From Antrodiella citrinella (Eukaryota; Basidiomycota; Agaricomycetes; Polyporales; Steccherinaceae), in NCBI GenBank assembly GCA_004802725.1, contig SGPM01000003.1, positions 62,001 to 126,000 on the forward strand: 64,000 bases of DNA, written 5' to 3'. Made by a program: the position numbers and the translations under genes. Position 1 is the first letter of the stretch, and every line of letters starts with the position of its first letter. The notes below the pieces were generated by a model. That model saw only the letters and a program-made list of their open reading frames with translations, ran no database searches and was not told the DNA's origin. This document shows, piece by piece, positions 55,942-64,000 of the stretch.

Positions 55942-57013
55942 TCAGCGTAAGCCTCTCATCTGTAACGTTCTATTGAGTCGATCCACCCATTCACATCTGT
56001 ATGCCTAAAGATTTCAGTTTGACATAGAAAATTTCTGTATTTGTTACGACCCGTGCCAATGTGACTTTTCATGTGAGCGTCGCCACCGTGGACAACTCGG
56101 CGGAGTAATGAGCACTCCCTCCCTCCTCTACCATCGGTAAGCCTTGTGATGCCACATCCGCACCGTCCAAACGACTCACATGATATTCGCAGATATTGAA
56201 CGCTGAGACCATGACCGCTGTACCTCCGAATTGCGAGCGCGTACTTCTTCCCGCAATAACGCCAATAACACCAAGATTAGGTTCAACCTTCAGGTTCAAC
56301 GTGACCATTATCGTCCAATGTGAGCTATGTATCGGAGTCTGTCTGCACTTCAGAACCCCCGGGATCGGCCTGGACAAATCTTATCACACTATGACAAAGT
56401 TAGATGGCACAGGCTGGTCAGCTGGCTTCATGTTGCACGTTCAACGCGATCATACGCTGCATCTCCGAAATCTCTCAATCGAGGGTCCACATTTTCTCAA
56501 GCTCTGTCGCCTTCTGTCGCGCACGATGCGTGTCAGTTGTACCGCGCTAGTGACGCCACGTACATGTGCGAGAGACAGCCAAGAGACACAGCTGACTCAA
56601 ACCGATGAACAGATAACAGTATACAAATTGTGAGCAGTACGATCTTTCGGATGTCACATGCCATGTGTGTCTCGCCTCTATCACTTTCTAAGTTTCGAAT
56701 TGCATAGCTTCAGGCCCGACGTAGTACCTATTGACAGAAAAGATCGGGCAAGATCACTACGACAAGGTAGGATGTAACGAATGTGATGTAGGGGGGGCAA
56801 TGCGAAAGCAAGAGCAAGGATTCGACTAATCTAATAAAGAGCTTCGACACTGCTTTAAAGAATATAGATTAAAAGGAAGGTACTGGTTTGAACTCCAAGA
56901 TGCTGATAACAAAGCCTCCACGACGAGAAATGCGAAGAAAAAGAGTCATACACGACCCTGGTCACTCACAGGGTCTATCTACTTTGTACAAACGATGTAT
57001 TGTCCGATGTCAT
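55942..57013. other. Spacer with small open frames, Rdx to TVP38
   Basis: 1.07 kb. The minus frame 56069-56307 starts at an ATG ('MVTLNLKVEPNLGVIGVIAG') and runs 79 codons; the plus frame 56196-56633 is open without a plausible ATG start. Neither shows a recognised family, and splice-like sites are not convincing. From 56640 on there is A/T-rich 3' UTR-like sequence of the TVP38 gene including a G7 run near 56791-56797. Confidence 0.4.
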
Positions 57014-58300
57014 CTAGTGTCCGAGTCCGAGCGTCGCTTCCTCATAACCTGCATTCGTGAAACGATCATCCGCGCCCGACGCGAAAAACCGCGGAAGACT
57101 TGCTGGACGATGAAGTGTAGAGTAAGGCGACTCTTCCATCATGTCCTCCGAGTCCTGAGCCACTTCATCGTCGGAAAGGAATGCCATGGTCTCCTCCCGG
57201 TTGATGGCCTCGTCCTGCAGCTCGTCATCCACTGCTCGGCGAGCGACGTACGACAAATATACGAAGATGCCGACGCATAGCGTAACGCCGAGGATGGTCG
57301 AGTAGTGAGCGAGCATGCTTTCATCCGATGTATCATGTGGCGGTTGCCCTGGCTTGGCCACATGGTACTCCGCGAACGAGCGTATGGAGCTCCCTATGCT
57401 CGTGTGGATGATGACCTTGAAGAGCGACAGGGCAGTGCAGATGGTGTATGTGCGCAGGGTGAGGGTGGGGGACGCAGCGAGAAGGCAGTTCATGACGTTG
57501 AACGGATAAGGCGCCAAGCGAATCAGGAAGAGAAGCCTAGGACGCTTCTCGATGGCTCTGACCACCCGCTTGACGATGATCGTGCAGTTGAGCCATCGAG
57601 AGATTGCGTCGCGGAAAAAAGCTCGTGATGACATGAATACAAGGATAGCACCGGCGAGGGATGCTAGGTAAGAAATTATAGCCCCAGTCCAAGGACCAAA
57701 GGTGTATCCGGATAAGATAATGAGTGTTGAGTACAGAGGAAGTGGAGCTGAAATGATATACAAGCACGTCAGTCGCTTCCGTAGAAAGAATGGCATAGCA
57801 ACAAGGTCTTACGAATAGTTGTGAGAAATATGAGGAAGAAAATGACAGCGTAGCCTAGATATTCATCGTCTTTGAGCCATTGCGAAAGCTGGTCCAAGCC
57901 TAGACAATGCGAACCTCATGGTCAGATTCCGTAACTATGTGACAACATGCAACCGCTTACCCTGAAATACTTCGGCTTTCCAAAAACCAATGGCGATCAG
58001 GAAGCCAAAAGTCGTAGCGCCATACAGTATGGCTGGTATCCATGGTTTGAGCAGGTTTCCGATCCGCAGAGTCCGCGGCCGAGAGTAAGACACAGCACGG
58101 CTGGGTATCGTAGCTGACGGCGCGAAGGGGATATTGCGAGAGGAATGCGGTGATGCTAGGGGATATTGTCTTGAGCAGGAAGGTATATTTGAGGGTGGAT
58201 GTAGGGGATATCCAGTTGTCGGTGGAGATTGAGAGGGTATGGTAGTGCGTGGACAACGTGAAGAGCTAGACGGAAAGGAATGGTCCTTCTTTTCGTCCAT
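57014..58300 (-). CDS. TVP38/TMEM64-family Golgi membrane protein (DedA-like, SNARE-associated)
   Basis: Multi-pass DedA/VTT-domain protein; homologues (Tvp38) sit in Golgi and have lipid scramblase-like activity. Three exons, ~380 residues. N-terminal 80 residues are Ser/Pro-rich cytosolic; 'PWIPAILYGATTFGFLIAIG' (TM1); 'YLGYAVIFFLIFLTTIPPLP' then 'LYSTLIILSGYTFGPWTGAI' (core motif G-[FY]-x-[FW]-G); 'YLASLAGAILVFMSSRAFFR'; 'LFLIRLAPYPFNVMNCLLAA' (R-x-x-P-x-P-[FY] motif); 'YTICTALSLFKVIIHTSIGS'; 'GVTLCVGIFVYLSYVARRAV'; an acidic tail. All VTT signatures are present. Confidence 0.93.
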
Positions 58301-58906
58301 GCCTCGTTCGTGAGGAGGATATCACGGGGGTGGGGGATATAAGTAGTGTTGCTGGTAAGGATCGGATGCCGACCACCGGTGCAGGGAAAGACGTCTTCTG
58401 AAAAAGAGGTGCGAGAAAGACTGTCCAAGTCCTGCATGCACTTCGGAATTGACGAGACGAATGGATTCCAGTCCACTGTAACGCGCGCACTGAGAGCGGG
58501 CGGGAGGTGTCGAAGACGAAGGCGGCGACGACGACGACGGAGGGAGGGGGAGAGAGGAAGAGTGCAGTGGTGAAGACGCGATCAAATAAATATCCAGAGC
58601 AGGAGCTGAAAGAACGTTCCCACGGGGCCAGACCTCCGCTTATCCGGGTGTGCTCATCGTTAAGCGCTAGCTGGTACTAGTACCACTCAGACTCGGATGA
58701 TGCACAATGGTACCGGTGCTGCGCGTATACCCTCGTAAATTGCTTGAATGCTATACAGCAATACGGAACGGCTCAGAGATGTTTTTTTCTGTTCACAGCC
58801 CCGTTGCGTCGCGTCGATCCTATAAGTAGCAGCCTGTGATATGCCCACGTGTCAACTCGATCAAATCGCGGTGTCTCTTTCGCAGTACGACCCTTTACTG
58901 ACCACC
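58301..58906. promoter_or_regulatory. Divergent promoter, TVP38 / small mitochondrial gene
   Basis: 606 bp. Contains a TATAAGTA box at 58821-58828, 79 bp before the start at 58907, and a CACGTG E-box at 58846-58851. The TATA position argues against the upstream ATG at 58841 as the start. On the left side an open frame (58346-58573) has an Arg-rich run from GA/CG repeats (CGACGACGACGACGG) and no gene look. Confidence 0.45.
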
Positions 58907-59361
58907 ATGAACACTACCGCATTGTTGCGTTCGCGATGGCGCATGGTCAGCGGGACACCTTCTGCTCGTCATGTCCTATCAAGACGAACAGCCCGCTACT
59001 CGACACACACCTCCAAAACACCTAAACCAAAAGCTGCGCCCTCCCCGCATGCCCAGTTTTATTCCGACCTGGTGCCGGCCATGGTCCCTGTCGCGTTGCT
59101 TGGCTCAGCTGTATACCTGGTGAGCATCATTTTGCAGGTGCTGTCTTGTGCCTGCCCACATCTGATCAACGACTCCAACAGGGCATCCGACTTTTCCAGT
59201 CAAACTTGTCACATGAGAGATATTTGGATGAAGCTCGGGAGAGGATACATGAGCTGGAGGCGGAGATTGACGTTCTGCGACGACAGCAGACCCAGACAGA
59301 CCCCGAGACAGCGGCCGTCACTCGGACAAACGCATCATCACATCGCTGGTGGTTTTGGTAG
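58907..59361 (+). CDS. Small mitochondrial membrane protein, unknown function
   Basis: Two exons, ~125 residues. 'MNTTALLRSRWRMVSGTPSA' is a mitochondrial presequence with few acids. A basic linker (TPKPKAAPSPHAQ) leads to one membrane span 'MVPVALLGSAVYLGIRLFQS', then a coiled coil 'YLDEARERIHELEAEIDVLR' and a Trp-rich end 'SSHRWWFW'. It resembles short single-pass inner-membrane assembly factors, but no family is recognised. The intron uses 'GTGAGC...CAACAG'. Start 58907 is preferred because the TATA box is at the right distance. Confidence 0.72.
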
Positions 59362-59603
59362 TACACGACGCATCGCATGTACTTGGCTTGTACGGATTAC
59401 TGACTCTCGATATACGTGTTCTGACAGCTTCTGTCCAACTTTTGCTTCTGGAAGCGTACAATGAGTCCAAAACAGCCTCCAAGATTAACAGCATTAGATC
59501 ATAAATATACAGTTATAGTCTCAAAGAGGTATCAGTAGTTGGTATATAGAACGAATGTCGAGCAGCAGTAGAACCAAAGTGAAACATCCATCAGTCTCCA
59601 ATC

Positions 59604-61005
59604 TCAGAATGAGGCTCGCGTCTTTGCCAAAGCACCTTTGTGGCGGTCATAAGCTTTTGCAGTGCTTTACAATTCGTTAGCATAGTCATGCGCACGGTGG
59701 AACGCCGATATAACATACCTTAGTAGGGCTGCAGCAAGACCAGCAAAAGTTTGTATCGGACCTTTCGCCTTCTTCCACCGGAATACGTTGTACGCTGTGG
59801 CGGGGTCAGACCCGAAAGGTGTGCATTATAGTATAGTACTCACAAACAAAGATCAAGTCCATGATCAATTTCCAGCGGCTTATTTGGATCCAATAGTCTT
59901 GCCTACGCAACCGGGTGAGGTCTTTGTTGTCCAGCTTGTTATTGGTGGGATTGGATTTTGCGGTGGTACCATTCATAGACTCGGAGTACAGTCGTGATTC
60001 AACTAATATCGTTTCAGTGGCATGAATCGCGTTGAGTCATAGCAATGCTCACCCTGATGTTGCTGAGCCAAAATAACACTCCTTTCTACGCTATTTTCTA
60101 CTAAGTTCACCAGCGTACCCACGAACCAACACCAGTCAGCAAACTCGCCAGCCCGTTGTCCAACCCGCTTGTGTATGAGGCCTAACTTCGAGAAGGTCGC
60201 CACATCATCAGAGACGCCATTCACAAGTTCTAGGAGAACTGGCGGTGACGTATGAAGGAAGGTGTGCAGGAGAGGTTTTGACTTCGATGATCCTGGTTTA
60301 GTAGTGAAAGGGTCGGAAGAATGTTGCGCAAGAATAGAATTCAAAGGTGGTAGCCAATTGAACAGAATGAGACACTTTCTAGTGAGCGTTAGACGCGTCA
60401 ATACATACATCGCCCGCAAGTATGAAGCATTGCATTTACCTTGTCAACGAGAATGAGGAAATTGCGGTGTCCAAGCGACCAAGAATGGCAGCCTCCCAAG
60501 GCGGTCGCTTCTGGCCGCGAAATACCGCCGCTGTAGTGACGGTGGAATGAAACAACAGATACATCCGAAGGGTATACTGCATGACTTTCTGAAATAATCA
60601 GGTAGCGTGAGCATAATGTTCAATCAACGCAAGAGCATGATCGCGTACGAAGACTTTGTCGCGTCCATATGCAGTTTTGAAGAGCTCCTGCCAGACCTCC
60701 CCTTGCCGTACGCGACCGCTTTCCTGCTCATTCGCTTTACTGTCCCCGTCACTTGAATTATCGTCGTCGGGCTGTGGCGTCGCTTGTTCCTCCGCCTCGT
60801 CCTGGGTGTTGTAAAGCTCCGTCCCATACACGTTTGAGCCGGACATGATAGAAGTGCGGGGCGTGCGGGGAGGATGCGAGGACAGAGGGTTCATTTGGAA
60901 CGAAGAATGCATCGAAGAGGTTTCGAATGACCCTGAGAAGAACTCCGAGTCATGAGAGCCGGGGGACGAGCCAACGCCGCCATTAGGGAATGTGATTGAG
61001 GACAT
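59604..61005 (-). CDS. PEX11-family peroxisomal membrane protein
   Basis: Peroxisome division/elongation factor with a PEX11 domain. About 350 residues, seven exons. A Ser/Asp-rich N-terminal ~110 residues ('MSSITFPNGGVGSSPGSHDS', 'NNSSDGDSKANEQESGR'-like) precede the domain: 'KVMQYTLRMYLLFHRHYSGG' (the first amphipathic helix), 'KCLILFNWLPPLNSIL', 'FSKLGLIHKRVGQRAGEFAD', 'CWFVGTLVNLVENSVERSVI', 'DYWIQISRWKLIMDLIFVSY', 'FRWKKAKGPIQTFAGLAAAL', and the C-terminal 'STAKAYDRHKGALAKTRASF'. The last short exon, joined after 'AALL', matches PEX11C-type ends. The N-terminal extension is unlike yeast Pex11. Confidence 0.85.
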
Positions 61006-61121
61006 GGCGGTCTCTGCGAGCTTCGGGATGTCTCAGTAGGAATACGGCGGTCGCAGTCGGTGGGGAAATGGACAAGGAAGGGCGCGTCAATACTAACCAG
61101 TACATGGCTCGCGTGGCATTT

Positions 61122-61134
61122 CACGTGGCCAATC
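61122..61134. promoter_or_regulatory. E-box and CCAAT pair in the PEX11/dynein divergent promoter
   Basis: CACGTG (61122-61127) is followed directly by GCCAATCA, midway in the 265-bp spacer between the PEX11-like and Tctex1 start codons. CCAAT is a binding site of the HAP complex; CACGTG is a bHLH site. Effect on the two genes is not known. Confidence 0.4.
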
Positions 61135-61270
61135 ACCGGCGACTTTCCCTTTGGGGACAACATACTGCACTGCTCATTTCAAGTACATGCCTTCACGGCC
61201 AATCTCTGTCTCTGTCTCTGGTTGAGGTCCTTTGCTGTCGTCGGCTATCCTTCTTTTCTCGTCGTTCGCA

Positions 61271-61860
61271 ATGGCCTCCGGTCTACGATCACCACCAACT
61301 CCTCGGTCGTCTGCGCCCTCACCACGACCAACCTTTGACACTGACCTGCTCCGCGCCTATGTCAGAAAGTTGCTACAAACTACTCTGCAGTCTGCATCTT
61401 GGCCTGATGCCCGCGAACGAGATCGCATAAAGGCGTGGATGAAGGAGATTGGAGAACGCGTAAAGGAGCGGATGCTAGGTATGCATGGTCTTTCTCCGAT
61501 CGCGTATAACTAATGTCATTTGAGTAGAGATACAACCTAGAGGATTGTGAGTCTTTGACCACGCACCAAATGAAACGTCGATTTCAACTCTTCTCTCAGC
61601 AAATATATCGTCATGACTCAGGTCAACGAGAATTTGGGACAGGGCGGAAGGTGAGATCCCAGACACGGAGGAAACCGCACACTGAACGATACGTCCTAGA
61701 GCGGACATGTGTTGTCATTGGGAGGATTCGGATGCTGTCGCTCAAGAAGTTTTTACCAATGTATGTCAACACCTTTTACCTGCCGTGTGCTTGGGTTGAA
61801 TGATTTCTATAGGATTCTCTCATTTGTATATGTGTAGCGTTTGCAGTGCGAACGGTATAA
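61271..61860 (+). CDS. Tctex1-family dynein light chain
   Basis: Light chain of cytoplasmic dynein in the Tctex1/TCTEX1D group. Five exons, ~145 residues. N-terminus Ser/Pro-rich (residues 1-20), then 'FDTDLLRAYVRKLLQTTLQS', 'RIKAWMKEIGERVKERMLEI', 'QPRGFKYIVMTQVNENLGQG', 'ADMCCHWEDSDAVAQEVFTN' and 'DSLICICVAFAVRTV'. These match the Tctex1 fold with its central strand 'KYIV.TQV.EN.GQG' and 'HWE..D..A...F.N.SL.CI...F...'. Stop at 61858-61860. Shares its 5' spacer with PEX11-like. Confidence 0.9.
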
Positions 61861-63601
61861 CATCCTCGGATCACACGTTCTGTCTTTTTCTTCGTCTGTA
61901 TTCACAGTATACCCCCCAACATCTTGGCTGTAACACCGTCTATTCTAATCCAAGGCTAATGCCGGCATCACCATCCACCCACATTGCACCCATTCCGAAG
62001 TTCGTGGGTTTGCTGACTTGCCTGACTCCACAGAAATGAACAACGCTCTCTCAGTTGACCAATGATACCTTTTACATAACCGTCATTCATTCTTGTCAGT
62101 GTCGTATCTCGGAGACCTGTCAGAGGCCGTCGGCACCGTCCTCGTGTCCTCGTGGTTCAAGCGGATCTTCTTCTACATTTACAGCCACTGCGATTTCTCG
62201 TCGAAGAGTTGCGAAAAGGTTAAACATTTCCGGGACATATCAGTTGTTACATCTCAGGAGTTCGCGGTGGCAGTAAGTGGTCCGTTACAACGATATGATC
62301 TACTAAGAATACTTGAACATGCTTTGTGCCAGGGTGTTATCAAGACAGTGAGTAAGTTCAGTGTGGTACTGAATGCTGATGCCTATGGCGCGCTCAGCCT
62401 TGAGACTTCCTTCTGATCTTGCGGTGTGTGCGAGATCATAATGCCGCATCATTTCCATAATGATCTCAACTGCTCACCCTCCAAATCTCAACTGGATTGG
62501 ACACCAATTCAATATTTACAAAGTGCTCGGAAATCCAGCGCTCTCAGAAATCAGGCCACATAATCATCGAGACAGAACATTCTACCCACGTCAACCGAAT
62601 GCTGAGTGGCGCATCCATTGAATACCGCTACGGTGAACAAAGGCCATCAACGGTACGTTGCATATCTTTATCTTACCAAGGATGTTTAAGGGTCTTTGAC
62701 TGACCAACGGATGGACGACAGAACACAGAACACCGTCTTCGCACCGTCAGTAGAAGAACTACCGCCGATGACCCTTCTTCGCACCCACGCCAGTGGTACA
62801 TCAGATGCCTGCAAGGACCCCAGCCAGCATCGGTATCAGTCAACAGGGAGTATTGTCCCGACGCACAGGTTTTCATAAAAGATGATACAGAAAACGGAAA
62901 TCCTCCACCTTTGTGGCGTTTTGGTCTGGGCTATCCGGTACCAAGATGGACCCATAGTAGACAGGTATGTGACCCACGGTTTTGAGATAAACCATAGTCG
63001 GACGTGGTGACCGTTGGTCACGGTGATATCCAGCGTACCCTGATAACTCCCTTGCCCGCGGCTGTGTTGTTCACAATTTTGCACCCCAGATTGCGATTCG
63101 CCGTCGCGATAAGTGGGAAGTCAGAGCCCGGCATATGTCTCTGATCCAGTCCAGGTCTCCGTTCACCGTCTTGACCAGTTGATATTCTGATGTAGGTGAT
63201 GTCAATATGAAGAGATGACGTATAGACGTACCATCTGCATTCCATTTCGAGGTGTATTGTGTTCTCGAGGACTACGTAGCATCAAAGACCAAGACTCCGC
63301 CACGCAACAGGCGACGTCTGACTTGACAAGGGTATGAAGCCGCAAATGGTGTGCTTAGTTGAGATGCTCGTATATTATTGGCATTGTGTTGTACAGAATC
63401 TTCCAACCGTGTCATGGACTCTCACAGACAGCGGTTACCGATGTCGACGTATTCTTTATTTCCATCACATGTTAAGCCTTTCGAAGGAGCACTGACTCAA
63501 TCAACAAGACGCCCAGAGTACAAGGCTTCTGCATCACGGTGATCGATGCTTCGATTATCACAGAACACGGAACAACTCCAACTTGAGCTTACTTGATTTT
63601 C
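61861..63601. other. Gene-poor 1.7-kb interval, unassigned
   Basis: Several short open frames on both strands but no consistent exon chain. On the + strand 62096-62416 is open for ~107 codons without an ATG start; 62500-62700 reads 'NIYKVLGNPALSEIRP'-like fragments in one frame and another in the next. On the minus strand 62836-63245 has frames such as 'RHMPGSDFPLIATANRNLG' and 'GKGVIRVRW'. This looks like either a decayed gene with frame breaks or a fast-evolving gene that cannot be assembled by eye. No transposon ends or target duplications seen. Confidence 0.4.
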
Positions 63602-64000
63602 ATGGATCACCACGCCACGGAAGTCGTCCGCAAATTCATAGACGAGGACCCGTTGGGAGGATGGGATAAAGCATGGTGAGTATACCGTTGCAGCGTAATT
63701 TAGCACACTTCTGGAGTCTCATCGATCATGCTCACAGGCAAACGAAAACGACACCATGGGATTATGGGGACGTGCAGCCCGCTCTACGGGAACTGGTCGA
63801 GTCGAAAGCGGTCGACTTGCCTACATCAGGATGCGCTCTTGTGCCCGGCTGTGGACGGGTACGCATTGCGGTCAATGGAATTTCATCCGACACGGTCTCA
63901 CTGTGATACAGGGGTACGACGCGATCTACATCGCATCGGCTTTGGGTCTTTCCACGGCTGCTGTTGATATATCTAAGACAGCAGTTTCTGCCGCTAATGA
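63602..64000 (+). CDS. TPMT-type thiol methyltransferase, partial at window edge
   Basis: SAM-dependent methyltransferase of the thiopurine/thiocyanate (methyl halide) methyltransferase class. Start 'MDHHATEVVRKFIDEDPLGG' at 63602; after an intron, 'TPWDYGDVQPALRELVES', then 'GCALVPGCGRGYDAIYIASA' (motif I, split by an intron of about 50 nt) and 'STAAVDISKTAVSAAN', where the window ends. The conserved 'PGCGRGYD' is the SAM-binding loop of the family. The C-terminal two thirds are outside the window, so the substrate cannot be judged. Confidence 0.85.

Noticed and set aside
56196..56633. Plus-strand 145-codon frame after the Rdx gene
   Set aside because: No ATG start at its beginning, no recognised motif, antisense to an equally weak minus frame.
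58346..58573. Plus-strand frame with a run of arginines
   Set aside because: Run comes from a CGA/CGG simple repeat in the TVP38 promoter; no family.
58841..58906. Upstream ATG of the small mitochondrial protein
   Set aside because: Only 20 bp from the TATA box, and the extra residues contain acids unlike a presequence.

Overview
The window is nuclear DNA of a filamentous basidiomycete, most likely an Agaricomycete. Genes are packed on both strands, often less than 300 bp apart. Most are broken by many short introns of about 45-60 nt with GT(A/G)xGT donors and C/TAG acceptors. Several proteins have forms I associate with basidiomycetes: the orphan seven-pass membrane protein, the Zn2Cys6 regulator with its xylanolytic-activator-like middle region, and the Ivy1-like I-BAR protein. 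No rRNA, tRNA, transposon, CRISPR array or viral element was recognised. All exon joins were made by eye, so outer coordinates are firmer than individual splice sites.

Layout. 0.1-9 kb: METTL3-type m6A methyltransferase with an Asn/Gly/Phe-rich tail (-), Ure2-like GST (-), an RRM protein (+), and a large protein whose C-terminal half is an eIF4A-like DEAD-box core with ruined catalytic motifs (+). 9-20 kb: ELP2 (-), AcpS-type phosphopantetheinyl transferase (+), FMC1 (+), SmF (-) divergent from NC2-beta/DR1 (+), MAK32-like PfkB kinase (-), Sfp/Lys5-type phosphopantetheinyl transferase (+), TPR/MYND protein (+). 20-29.5 kb: F-box protein (-), mitochondrial Asp-tRNA synthetase (+), Ivy1-like I-BAR protein (-), PAB2/PABPN1 (+), mitoribosomal bL19m (+), a tentative small gene (-). 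29.6-38.8 kb: Zn2Cys6 transcription factor (+), ACAD10/11-like acyl-CoA dehydrogenase (+), an unknown mitochondrial protein (+), SIRT5-like sirtuin (-), LLPH-like nucleolar protein (+). 39-49 kb: orphan seven-pass membrane protein (-), ERB1/BOP1 (-), ARP4 (+), a disordered protein (-). 49-64 kb: TRAPPC2/TRS20 (-), mitochondrial rhomboid (+), YIPF protein (-), PCH2/TRIP13 (-), Rdx/SelW-like protein (+), TVP38 (-), small mitochondrial membrane protein (+), PEX11-like (-), Tctex1 dynein light chain (+), a gene-poor 1.7 kb, and the start of a TPMT-type thiol methyltransferase cut by the window end (+).

This is ordinary housekeeping chromosome rather than a cluster or island. Functions fall into RNA and translation (METTL3, SmF, PAB2, ERB1, LLPH, ELP2, mitochondrial AspRS, bL19m), mitochondria (FMC1, rhomboid, probable AcpS, two small proteins), membrane traffic (TRS20, YIPF, TVP38, Ivy1-like) and nuclear or chromosome function (ARP4, NC2-beta, PCH2, SIRT5-like). 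The most unusual object is the pseudo-helicase at 5742-8963. Others are the 8-nt microexon that carries half of the redox motif of the Rdx protein, the repetitive METTL3 tail, and a sirtuin lacking one expected zinc cysteine.
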